Assembly: GCA_937975745.1 (NCBI GenBank)
Contig: CALJUK010000730.1
Span: 1-14,141 of the forward strand
DNA length: 14,141 nucleotides
Source of the DNA: an uncultured Planctomycetaceae bacterium
GTDB lineage: Bacteria; Planctomycetota; Planctomycetia; Planctomycetales; Planctomycetaceae
Direction of reading: 5' to 3'
The notes beneath the pieces are model-generated. The model was not told the origin of the DNA and did not search any database. It worked only from the letters and a program-made list of their open reading frames with translations. Of this stretch, positions 7,255 through 14,141 are shown one piece after another. The position numbers and the translations under genes are program-made. Numbering within the stretch: position 1 is the first letter of the stretch; each line of letters starts with the position of its first letter.

Positions 7255-8576
7255 TGCTTCCCACTCTCCCGCCAACTGGCGAACTCTCGGGGTGGTCAGG
7301 GATCCCCTGCAGTGTGTACCACCGGCAGACTGGTCCATCCTCTGAAAGCGACCGGATCGACTCATGAGCGGTCTGTGCGGCTCTGGATGTCGCCCAAGAC
7401 TCCCTCACCAAGTTGACCGCCAAAGAGAGAGACAAACTCTTCGCGGCCGCTGGCGGCTGCTCCGTCCGAATGCTGCAGATGGCGAGGTACGTCGACGCAA
7501 ACGGCATCCCGCAGCTTGGTGAATGGGTCTCGCAGGGGAAGCTCAAGATGTATCTCGCCTACGAGATCACCCATTGGCCATCTGAAGAACAGCAGTCGAT
7601 CTGCTCCCGCGGTGTGGATTGGGGCAAAGCGTTGGCCCGTTACGCCATGGACGAACGGAATCAAGAAAGGGCAGCCGAGATCATTGAACGTACCGAGCGC
7701 AAATTTGCGCCGGGCAGGGAAGAAGAGATTGTGGCCCTTCTCCGGTCGTTGGCGGAAGACTTGGAGGCCACTGCCTGACCCTTCCCGCGTTTCGAAACGC
7801 TCCAGCAAGCCGTCTTCGGGCGAATCACAACTGGGGGGCCGGGCGTCCAATGTTCAATCCGCATCGTTGAACAATCAGAAACCTCAACTGCTAAAGGACA
7901 TAGGTTCTGCATCACAACGCACATCGGCGTCCGTGAACGCTGGAGTTTTACCACCGACCGCAGCACCGCTGTTGGTAGTCGAACTCAGCATCCCAACCAT
8001 TTGGGCCAGTTGGCCAGCACGGTGCGCGACTCCGTCAGGCAGACGAAGCAATCTCAGCCCGAAGAGATCAGCCATTCGTCTCTTCAAGTCCCCAAACATC
8101 AGACAGACCAACTCTGTCCTTTCTCTCACACAAGTTCCTGACATGCGGAACGAAAGGCCTTCTCAATGACGACTCCATGGTCAACGATCTTCAGCAACAT
8201 TGCTGCTCTCGTGAAGACTTCCAATTCGGCGGAGACACTCGCCGGTACCACTCTCCCCGCGGATGAAGACTCTATCGAGGATGAGTTCGAAGGGGACGAC
8301 ATGACCCACTTCCTCAGTTTGGGCGGGAAGACTCTCGCTCAGTCGTACTCGACAATGCAGTCAGCAGTGTAGACGCTCCTGTCTGAACTTGCGGACCTCG
8401 TGATTGCGAGGCTGCAGGACCCATCCAACCAAACTCAGGATCACCACTCTCGCCAGTTGGCGATCTTAGTGCTGCCGGGACGTCATTTTCCGGACTCCTT
8501 CCCAGTCTCGCTCTACTCGCTTGGTCCGTGTGTCGCGACGCGCTCCCCTCGATACCGATGGCGTGGTTTTCGGTAG
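7254..8576 (+). pseudogene. Decayed long reading frame (about 440 codons) with ParB-like HTH segment
   Basis: One frame runs from ATG 7254 (overlapping the preceding TGA as TGATG) to TAG 8574-8576 with only four internal stops: TGA 7365, TGA 7776, TGA 8139 and TAG 8370. That is far fewer than expected by chance. Several pieces look protein-like: the HTH segment at 7368-7775, FETLQQAVFGRITTGG soon after 7778, LPADEDSIEDEFEGDDMTHF near 8250-8310, and SELADLVIARLQDPSNQ near 8382-8432. I infer a single gene eroded by nonsense changes. Alternatively these are unrelated short frames. The identity of the full product is unknown. Confidence 0.35.
7413..7778 (+). CDS. ParB-like helix-turn-helix protein fragment
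   Basis: This is the best-preserved part of the decayed frame, 121 residues from a TTG codon; the frame is open back to 7368. Residues 1-58 (TAKERDKLFAAAGGCSVRML, then QMARYVDANGIPQLGEWVSQ, then GKLKMYLAYEITHWPSEEQQ) follow the layout of the ParB/Spo0J-type HTH region. That layout is an HTH with a (V)S-x-R-x-(V/L)-Q-x-A-(K/R) recognition helix, then G-x-P-x-L-x-x-(A/W)V-x-x-GK, then an A-x-E-I-x-x-(L/W)P-x-EEQ helix. The C-terminal half is charged and helical (NQERAAEIIERTERKFAPGR). The ParB CTPase domain with its GERR motif is missing, and the reading frame is cut by TGA codons at 7365 and 7776. Related HTH segments occur in plasmid partition and replication proteins, so a plasmid or ICE origin is possible. 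No start codon with a ribosome binding site supports present expression. Confidence 0.4.
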   Translation: MTAKERDKLFAAAGGCSVRMLQMARYVDANGIPQLGEWVSQGKLKMYLAYEITHWPSEEQQSICSRGVDWGKALARYAMDERNQERAAEIIERTERKFAPGREEEIVALLRSLAEDLEATA

Positions 8577-8752
8577 GCTTCTACCTGATTCCCCTTTGTG
8601 GGCCACTTTGGTAGGCTGGTTTGGTCACCGGAACGCCTGTTCTACTTGGTAAGACTTCTGACTCGCGAGAAACAGATCCACCTCCAGTTCGGCAACAAGC
8701 GCGTCCACTCCCCCACTACGATGAAGAAGCATTTGCCGAGTCCTCAGCACAC
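8577..8752 (+). promoter_or_regulatory. Upstream region of the defence-type operon
   Basis: This gap precedes the helicase ATG and must hold the operon promoter if the operon is expressed from its own start. The octamer GGTAGGCT occurs twice, near 8572 and 8610. The first copy belongs to a small inverted repeat (GGTAG...CTACC). I could not pick a convincing -35/-10 pair. The helicase frame is open back to at least 8621, but this part does not look like family sequence. Confidence 0.2.
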
Positions 8753-11543
8753 ATGACTACCCCATACCACGCCAAGTACTTTGCACACGAGCTAACCCGG
8801 CAGGCAGAGCCAGGGGGCGTGGATCGTTTGTCGATGGCGTTATTCGATGCCTGCGTCGACCTGAACCCGCACCAGATCGAAGCGGCCATGTTCGCCCTGC
8901 GAAGCCCACTCTCGAAAGGCGTCGTGCTGGCCGACGAGGTTGGCCTCGGCAAAACCATTGAAGCCGGTCTCGTCCTCTGCCAGCACTGGGCCGAGCGAAA
9001 ACGAAAGCTGCTGGGCATCTGTCCGGCCAGCCTGCGGAAACAATGGGCACTGGAGCTTCAAGAGAAGTTCAATCTGCCTTCGATGATCCTCGACTCGAAG
9101 ACCTACCGGCAGGCCGTGCGTGACGGCAACGGCGCGCCGTTCGCCAGCGACAAGGTGGTCATCACGTCGTTCCACTTCGCCAGCCGGTTTCGTGGAGACA
9201 TCCCAGCCGTCCCCTACGACCTCGTGGTCATCGAGGCGGCCCATAACCTCGGCCTACCGGCCCAGCAACAAGATGGGCCAGAACATCAAGTGGGCTATTG
9301 AGGAGCGAAAGAAGTGCCTGCTGACGGCCACCCCGCTCCAAAACTCGCTACTCGAACTTTACGGCCTCTCCACGATCCTCGACGACCTGATCTTCGGGGA
9401 CGTGAACTCGTTCCGTACCCAGTACACAGGAGCCGGTGCCGACATAAACACGCTCCGAGCTCGCTTGAATTCCTTCTGCAAACGGACGCTCAGGCGGCAA
9501 GTCACTGAATACATTCAGTACACCGAACGTATCCCGTTCACAGTAAGCTTTCGACCAACGGACGACGAACACAAACTGTACGAGGCAGTCTCGGACTTCC
9601 TAAATCGCGAGGATACCTTCTCAATTCCCGAACAGCAGCGTCATCTGACGGTGCTGATCCTGCGCAAGCTACTCGCTTCTTCGTCCCACGCAATTGCAAA
9701 CACGCTGGACACGATGAAGTTTCGACTAGAGGAAATGCGTGACGCTCCCGAGCGAACCACAGGCGACGATGAGTTCATGGAAGAACTGATCGAAAACGAG
9801 GAGCTCGAAGACGACTACCTCGATGAGATTCTCGAAAGAACGACCGACGACGAGGAGCAGGTAGAACAGGAGATAGACCGCGAAAAGCTAGGTGGCGAAA
9901 TCGATGAACTAGCCCGGTACGCTCTGTGGGCGCGTAGCATTGGCATCGACACGAAGAGTCGATCGCTACTGAAGGCTCTTGGTCTTGGGTTCACTCAGAT
10001 GGAAAAAATGGGAGCGAACCGGAAGGCCCTCATCTTCACGGAGTCCCGGCGGACTCAGGACTACCTGAAGAGTTTTCTCGAATCGAATGGCTACGGCGGT
10101 CAGATCGTCCTGTTCAACGGAACCAACAGCGACCTAGATTCCAGGCGCATTATCGACAAATGGATCGAAGACAACACCGCCAGAGGTCGAGTCACGGGCT
10201 CGCGAGCCATCGACAGCCGGACGGCCCTGATTGAGTATTTTCTGAATGAAGCAACTGTAATGATCGCCACCGAAGCGGCAGCGGAAGGCGTGAACATGCA
10301 GTTCTGCTCGCTCGTCATCAACTACGACCTGCCGTGGAATCCCCAGCGGATCGAGCAGCGGATCGGTCGTTGTCACCGCTACGGTCAGAAGCACGATGTC
10401 GTGGTTATCAACTTCCTGAACGAACGTAACGAGGCCGATCAGCGGGTCCATGAGCTTCTAGCAGAAAAGTTCAATCTCTTCAGTGGTGTCTTCGGTGCGT
10501 CGGATGATGTTCTCGGGCAGATCGAATCGGGCGTCGATTTCGAGAAACGTATCCTTGCCATCTACCAGAAGTGCCGCACACGCGAGGAGATTGATGCGGC
10601 CTTCCGGCAGCTTCGGGACGAGATGGACGAGACAATACGTTCCAAAATGGACGAAACCCGCCAAATGCTTATGGAGCATTTTGACGAGGACGTCCACGCG
10701 AGGTTGAAGGTACGGCTCGACGACACCCGCGCAAACCTCGACCGAATCGGCCGCCAGTTCTGGACCCTGACCAAAGTCGTGTTGGATGGCCATGCCACGT
10801 TCTGCAACGACCAGCTGACCTTCGACCTGCGCCAGTCACCGGTCAGCACATGTCGGCCTGGAACCTATCACTTGATCTCCAAGCAGCATCAGAATGTCAC
10901 CGGCGACTTTCTGTACCGACTTTCACATCCTCTGGGCGAGTGGAGCATCGACCGGGGCAAGCAGGTTGAGACGCCAGTGGCGAAGGTCACATTCGACGTC
11001 ACGAATTATCCCATGAGGGTCTCCGTGGTCGAAGCCCTGACGGGAAAATCGGGTTGGCTCACTCTCCAGCACCTCACTATCGACTCGTTCGACCGGGAGG
11101 AGTACCTTCTGTTCTCGGCGATGGACATCAGTGGCAGATCGCTCGATCAGGAGACCTGCCAGAAGCTCTTCCACTGCACCGCCCAAGTTGCCGACGCCAG
11201 TGACATACCCCCGGAACTCACCGATCGGCTGAAGAAGGAAGCAGGCCGACACGCCGAGGCAACCATCACGCACTCACTGGAAGGCAACAACGCCCTGTTC
11301 AATGAAGAGCGAGAGCGGCTGGAAAAGTGGTCTGAGGATATGGTGGTTGCCGCTGAGAAGGACTTGTCTGATACGAAAGTGCAGATCAAGGCGGTGCGGC
11401 GGCAGGCACGCTTGGCAACCACGCTCGACGAGCAGAATGAACTCCAGCAGAAGCTCCGTGATCTGGAAAAGAAGCAGCGAAAGCAGCGTCAGCAAATCTT
11501 TGAGATTGAAGACCAGATCGCCGAGAAGCGTGACACGCTAATC

Positions 11544-11618
11544 GATGGCCTCCAGAAGCGGATGACGCAAAAGACACACAGCACCCACCTCTTCACAATT
11601 CAGTGGGAGGTGGTCTGA
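11544..11618 (+). repeat. Copy A of the 75-bp helicase-tail repeat
   Basis: The last 24 codons plus stop of the helicase gene (DGLQKRMTQKTHSTHLFTIQ then WEVV). It is repeated at 12859-12933 with 60 of 75 bases identical by my hand alignment and without gaps. Copy A ends in TGA, which overlaps the ATG of the sigma gene. Confidence 0.9.
11603..11617 (+). promoter_or_regulatory. Strong Shine-Dalgarno inside the helicase 3' end
   Basis: GGGAGGTGG lies just before ATG 11618 and overlaps the codons for the last helicase residues (W-E-V-V). It fixes the sigma start at the ATG rather than the GTG at 11603, and implies translational coupling. In the second repeat copy the matching bases are GGGACGTTG, a weaker site that no longer precedes a start directly. 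Confidence 0.7.
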
Positions 11619-12880
11619 TGTTTGATCCGACCAGGGTCTCGGCCGAGCAGAACACGCTGGCTGCGGTCAGACCTAAGAAGCCGCGCCGCAAACGCAACTA
11701 CTGGGCGCATCTCAATCCTGCCGAGTTCGCCCCGTTTCCGAACTTCGAGCCGATCCCCTACCTGACCGAAGCAAGGCTTTTTCGGAGAGCACAGTCTGGA
11801 GATCAGGTTGCGTTCCACGAAATCTGGATTCGACACGCTCGCCTGGCCTACTCCGTTGCCAATCAGTATTCCATCCCGCAATCACTGCTGGCCGACGCTC
11901 TCCAGGAAGGTGCGTTTGCGATCCGGCGGGCAATCGAGCGATACGAGGTTGAAAGGTATAATGCATTCAGTACATATGCTTGGTACTGGGTCTACCAAGC
12001 AATGGGCAGATTCCTGCAACGTTCCCGGTACCTGGTCCCAATTCCCGCCCACTTGTGGAGCGAGCTTCACATCCGCGTAAAGAATAGCGATGCGCACGTT
12101 TGTGCGGGCATCCCGATCCAAGTCGAAGCCATCGTTCCTTTCACACGGACAATGCCACTCACTTCACTGAAGCCGGAAGAGCATCCTACGACAATTGAGC
12201 CGTCACAGGTGCCTTACGATGCGGCTTTGCTCAAGTCCCTGGTAAAGCGAATTCTTCGCGACCGGGAGCACTACGTCATCAGCCATCGAGTTGGACTGGG
12301 CGAAGTTGATGTGTTGACTCTGGAGGAATTGGGCAAACGACTGGACGTCAGTCGTGAACGAATTCGCCAGATCGAAACGAAAGCACTGCAACGACTGCGC
12401 GAGCAACTGCCGGTCCATGGTTGGCGTGGCCTCCATGGCGATGAACAAGTAGATTCCCCCAAGTCCACGGAGACGGTCGAATCACTTGACGCGGCCCAAC
12501 CTCTCGATCACGAGCCCGAGCCCGCCAAGTCGCGTACCCCCCGGGACAACACGGTCGACGAAATCCTGTTGAGTGTCTTCAAGTGCTTCACCTTCCGGCA
12601 GGCGAATTCACTCATCCACTACTATGGGCTCCTGCGGCAACAACCTCTCCCACTTGCTTGTGTTGCCAAAGAGCTCGATTTGTCCAGGCGGAAGACCTAC
12701 CTGGCACTGAAAAAAGGAAGAAAGAAGTTGATCCGCGTTCTGCGGCCATTTTCCCATCCTGACCTGCAGCAAATACGAAGAACTCTCGTTCAGTCACCCA
12801 TCACCGAGCTCGATGACGAATCCGACGCTGGTTTGTCGGCAGACTCGGAGAGTTCGCCGACGCCCTCCAGTCACGGATAA
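11618..12880 (+). CDS. Sigma-70-family protein with C-terminal HTH extension
   Basis: A 420-residue protein. The ATG at 11618 overlaps the helicase stop (TGATG) and has GGGAGGTGG just upstream, a strong ribosome binding site. A basic N-terminus (PKKPRRKRNYW, 19-29) precedes sigma region 2 (about 54-145): LFRRAQSGDQVAF, then DALQEGAFAIRRAIERYEVE, then FSTYAWYWVYQAMGRFLQ, then a VPIPAHLW turn. Region 3 is short or degenerate. Region 4 (about 205-262) has LTLEELGKRLDVSRERIRQI and ETKALQRLRE, a typical -35-binding HTH. A proline- and acid-rich linker leads to a further domain (about 310-385) with a second HTH-like stretch (CVAKELDLSRRKTYLALKKG). The tail (about 385-420) is low-complexity, and its last few residues are encoded inside a helicase-tail repeat read in another frame. 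It probably redirects RNA polymerase to promoters of this element or operon, but could also act as a DNA-binding subunit. Confidence 0.88.
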   Translation: MFDPTRVSAEQNTLAAVRPKKPRRKRNYWAHLNPAEFAPFPNFEPIPYLTEARLFRRAQSGDQVAFHEIWIRHARLAYSVANQYSIPQSLLADALQEGAFAIRRAIERYEVERYNAFSTYAWYWVYQAMGRFLQRSRYLVPIPAHLWSELHIRVKNSDAHVCAGIPIQVEAIVPFTRTMPLTSLKPEEHPTTIEPSQVPYDAALLKSLVKRILRDREHYVISHRVGLGEVDVLTLEELGKRLDVSRERIRQIETKALQRLREQLPVHGWRGLHGDEQVDSPKSTETVESLDAAQPLDHEPEPAKSRTPRDNTVDEILLSVFKCFTFRQANSLIHYYGLLRQQPLPLACVAKELDLSRRKTYLALKKGRKKLIRVLRPFSHPDLQQIRRTLVQSPITELDDESDAGLSADSESSPTPSSHG

Positions 12881-12933
12881 CCCAAGAGACACACAGCACG
12901 TACCTCTTCACGATTCAGTGGGACGTTGTCTAG
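12859..12933 (+). repeat. Copy B of the 75-bp helicase-tail repeat (orphan tail)
   Basis: Read in the +1 frame this encodes DALQSRITQETHSTYLFTIQ then WDVV and a TAG stop, aligning codon for codon with the true helicase C-terminus in copy A. Eighteen of 24 residues are identical. Eleven sense codons differ, five of them silently. The stop position is kept although the stop codon differs (TGA versus TAG). It overlaps the 3' end of the sigma gene, whose stop TAA (12878-12880) lies inside it, and supplies the leader of the next gene. Homology fades to the left of about 12855. It looks like the severed 3' end of a homologous helicase gene. Confidence 0.85.
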
Positions 12934-12941
12934 GAAACGGC

Positions 12942-13820
12942 ATGGCACTAAAACCGGACCACCGCATTGCAATCGACAACAAAGAGCACCTTGTGCGATA
13001 TGTCGGCGCGACAACGAAGCGGGGAGTCGCACTCAGCCTGTGGATGTGCCGTCAAGGAGCCGTCCGGTCCCATCTGTCACAGGCGCAGCGTGATCCATTC
13101 CTCGGATGTTCTGCAAAAATCACGCTCGGCTTCGGAAGGAACACACCCAATCGCGTTCCGTTCTCCCTGCTGCGTAACAATTCCGGATGGCTGCGAATCC
13201 TCTTAAGCCAGCCCGATAGTACATTTCCTCTAGCATGCTGCTCGGCAATTGTGTTTGACGACTCCGGCCAGCCCCATCGATTAGATATGCTGGAGTACTT
13301 CTTTGAGAAAATTCTGGATATCACTCCAATTGCGAACTCTCCACTGTCTCTGCAGCATCGGTTCGCCAGCGTAGAAATTGAGCAGCGACCCGAGATCCTC
13401 GCAATGTGGAATGGCCTGCGGTATTCTCTCCATCATCCACAACAACGTCGAATTGACTCAGAACTCTGGCATCTTCGCCGAGAAATCCGAGAAGCAGAAG
13501 ATCGGATTTCCGTGCTGAGGAAGCAACGGCGGAAGGCGTCTGCTTCTTCTAACGCTCCAACCACCGCATACATCGACTGTACTCACCACGCACTACCACA
13601 AGACGAAGACGTAGACGACTGCCGACGGCAACAAGCTCACCTTCGCCAACTCCTTTGCGATCTCGAAGAACGGGAGCTCTCTCTGTTGCAAGAGCGCACT
13701 CTCATTACGAGAGAGCCCATTCTCGACTGGAAGATCAGGCCGTTGGCAACAGTCCGCTGGACAATTATCTCCGACGAATCTACCAGGTTTCGCCACACAC
13801 AGGCTGACAGAAGACAATGA
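12942..13820 (+). CDS. Unrecognised coiled-coil protein in the defence-type operon
   Basis: A 292-residue protein I do not recognise. The frame is open further upstream, but the upstream part only re-reads the sigma tail and the repeat; the ATG at 12942 (MALKPDHRIAIDNKEHLVRY) has AGGAAACGG just before it and is the likely start. The N-terminal half (1-160) looks globular, with LVRYVGATTKRGVALSLWMC and an FDDSGQPHRLDMLEYFFEKI helix. The C-terminal half is charged and helical: SELWHLRREIREAEDRISVL (about 180-205) and CRRQQAHLRQLLCDLEEREL (about 230-262) are probable coiled-coil segments. No signal peptide, membrane segment or nuclease motif was seen. Its TGA overlaps the ATG of the methyltransferase (ATGA), so the two are translationally coupled and probably work together. 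A specificity, adaptor or regulatory subunit is a guess only. Confidence 0.75.
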   Translation: MALKPDHRIAIDNKEHLVRYVGATTKRGVALSLWMCRQGAVRSHLSQAQRDPFLGCSAKITLGFGRNTPNRVPFSLLRNNSGWLRILLSQPDSTFPLACCSAIVFDDSGQPHRLDMLEYFFEKILDITPIANSPLSLQHRFASVEIEQRPEILAMWNGLRYSLHHPQQRRIDSELWHLRREIREAEDRISVLRKQRRKASASSNAPTTAYIDCTHHALPQDEDVDDCRRQQAHLRQLLCDLEERELSLLQERTLITREPILDWKIRPLATVRWTIISDESTRFRHTQADRRQ

Positions 13821-14141
13821 CGAACTTCGAGAAACTTCAGAAACTCCTTGAGGAAATGTTCCAACTGGATCAGGCCGATCTGGATTTCGGCATCTACCGG
13901 ATCATGAACCAGAAGCGAGATGAGGTCATCCGCTTTCTGGAGAAGGACTTGCTACCGCAGGTCAAGGAAGCGTTCAGCCACTACAAGTCAGCGGATAAGG
14001 CCACGCTTCAGAAGGAACTCGACAAGGCCATCGAGCAGGCCAACGGGTTGGGCGTCGATCCCGAGACCACGACGAAGGTGAAGGAGCTTCGTGAGCAGAT
14101 GGCCGACTCCAGCGTCGATGTCACGGCATTGGAGAACGAAG
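13817..14141 (+). CDS. Type III Mod-like DNA methyltransferase, N-terminus (partial)
   Basis: The first 108 codons of a gene running off the window. MTNFEKLQKLLEEMFQLDQA is followed by DLDFGIYRIMNQKRDEVIRF, LEKDLLPQVKEAFSHY, and then a helical segment ending with VKELREQMADSSVDVTALENE. I recognise this as the N-terminal helical region of a family of large site-specific (adenine-N6, type III Mod-like) DNA methyltransferases that are found next to SNF2-type helicases. The catalytic motifs (DPPY and F-x-G-x-G) would lie beyond 14141 and cannot be checked here. The ATG overlaps the stop of the preceding gene. If the family call is right, the operon is a restriction-modification-like or related anti-phage system. 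Confidence 0.75.
   Translation, partial: MTNFEKLQKLLEEMFQLDQADLDFGIYRIMNQKRDEVIRFLEKDLLPQVKEAFSHYKSADKATLQKELDKAIEQANGLGVDPETTTKVKELREQMADSSVDVTALENE

Larger units (their letters stand above)
8753..11618 (+). pseudogene. SNF2/RapA-like DEAD/DEAH helicase, frameshifted near motif II
   Basis: An SNF2-family ATPase of the type found beside type III-like methyltransferases, about 955 residues if the frame is restored. Lobe 1 (8753 to about 9250) begins MTTPYHAKYFAHELTRQ and carries LNPHQIEA (Q motif) and DEVGLGKT (Walker A, 61-68). Motif II reads EAAH (161-164) where DEAH is expected. Five bases then appear missing between CAT 9242-9244 and TAC 9255, and the original frame stops at 9301. Lobe 2 resumes in another frame with YRPSNKMGQ, LLTATPLQNSLLELYGL (motif III), a long acidic insert (near 9760-9890), FTESRRTQDYL, IATEAAAEGVN (motif V) and NPQRIEQRIGRCHRYGQ (motif VI). 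The C-terminus is a coiled coil ending FTIQWEVV. The ATG at 8753 matches the family N-terminus better than the upstream start at 8621. Losing the motif II Asp/Glu should abolish ATP hydrolysis even without the frameshift. Confidence 0.88.

Noticed and set aside
7362..7850. A 162-codon minus-strand frame
   Set aside because: Antisense to the HTH segment, with no recognisable motif; the plus-strand frame has the better family match.
7516..8169. A 217-codon plus-strand frame across the scarred region
   Set aside because: It overlaps the ParB-like HTH frame in another register. Its sequence is rich in S, R and P with no motif, typical of an out-of-frame reading of GC-rich DNA.
8166..8372. A 68-codon frame starting MTTPWSTIFSN
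   Set aside because: Not accepted as a separate gene: it is in the same frame as the upstream decayed stretch, lacks a ribosome binding site and has no family match. It is included in the proposed pseudogene instead.
6963..8620. CRISPR array or full insertion sequence in the gene-poor stretch
   Set aside because: No regularly spaced repeats, no transposase frame and no matching terminal inverted repeats were seen.
9240..9301. Programmed ribosomal frameshift as an explanation of the broken helicase
   Set aside because: No slippery heptamer or downstream structure is evident, and the DEAH box itself is altered next to the apparent 5-bp loss. Mutation or sequence error is simpler.
12813..12941. 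Upstream extension of the coiled-coil protein (43 extra residues)
   Set aside because: This part only re-reads the sigma C-terminus and the helicase-tail repeat in another frame. The ATG at 12942 has a better ribosome binding site.

Overview
The window most likely comes from a planctomycete (Planctomycetota) chromosome. This is inferred from gene content, not from a marker gene: a secreted DUF4838 / GH67-N-like protein, a Gfo/Idh/MocA oxidoreductase, an exported SGNH hydrolase, a sulfatase remnant, an SBBP beta-propeller protein and a divergent sigma-70 factor with a C-terminal extension. DNA is moderately GC-rich and several genes lack a clear Shine-Dalgarno sequence.

Left part (1-6142), all on the minus strand, reading from right to left: DUF4838 secreted protein (with its C-terminal module cut off by an in-frame TAA), Gfo/Idh/MocA oxidoreductase, SGNH/GDSL hydrolase, SBBP-repeat protein. 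This looks like a carbohydrate-processing cluster with three exported products and one cytoplasmic dehydrogenase.

Middle part (6143-8752) is a decayed junction. It holds a sulfatase N-terminus lacking the catalytic Cys motif, a perfect 12-bp-stem hairpin with a T-rich tract on its minus-strand 3' side, a short sequence resembling the 3' end of a tRNA, a short coding remnant resembling the tail that follows some planctomycete integrases, and about 1.3 kb in which one frame keeps coding character but is interrupted by several stops (best part: a ParB-like helix-turn-helix segment at 7368-7778). It looks like the scarred left edge of an acquired region.

Right part (8753-14141, runs off the window), all on the plus strand: a tightly packed defence-type operon. 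It contains a SNF2/RapA-like helicase (broken by a frameshift next to an altered DEAH box), a sigma-70-family protein whose ATG overlaps the helicase stop, an unrecognised coiled-coil protein, and the start of a type III Mod-like DNA methyltransferase whose ATG overlaps the preceding stop. The most striking observation is that the last 75 bp of the helicase gene occur twice: once at its real end (11544-11618) and again, out of context, just after the sigma gene (12859-12933). The two copies differ mainly in ways that preserve protein sequence (18 of 24 residues identical, same stop position). The sigma gene therefore appears to have been spliced between helicase and downstream genes by recombination between two diverged versions of the same system. 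A sigma factor inside a helicase-methyltransferase defence operon is not an arrangement I recognise from described systems, and it is the main candidate for something new here.
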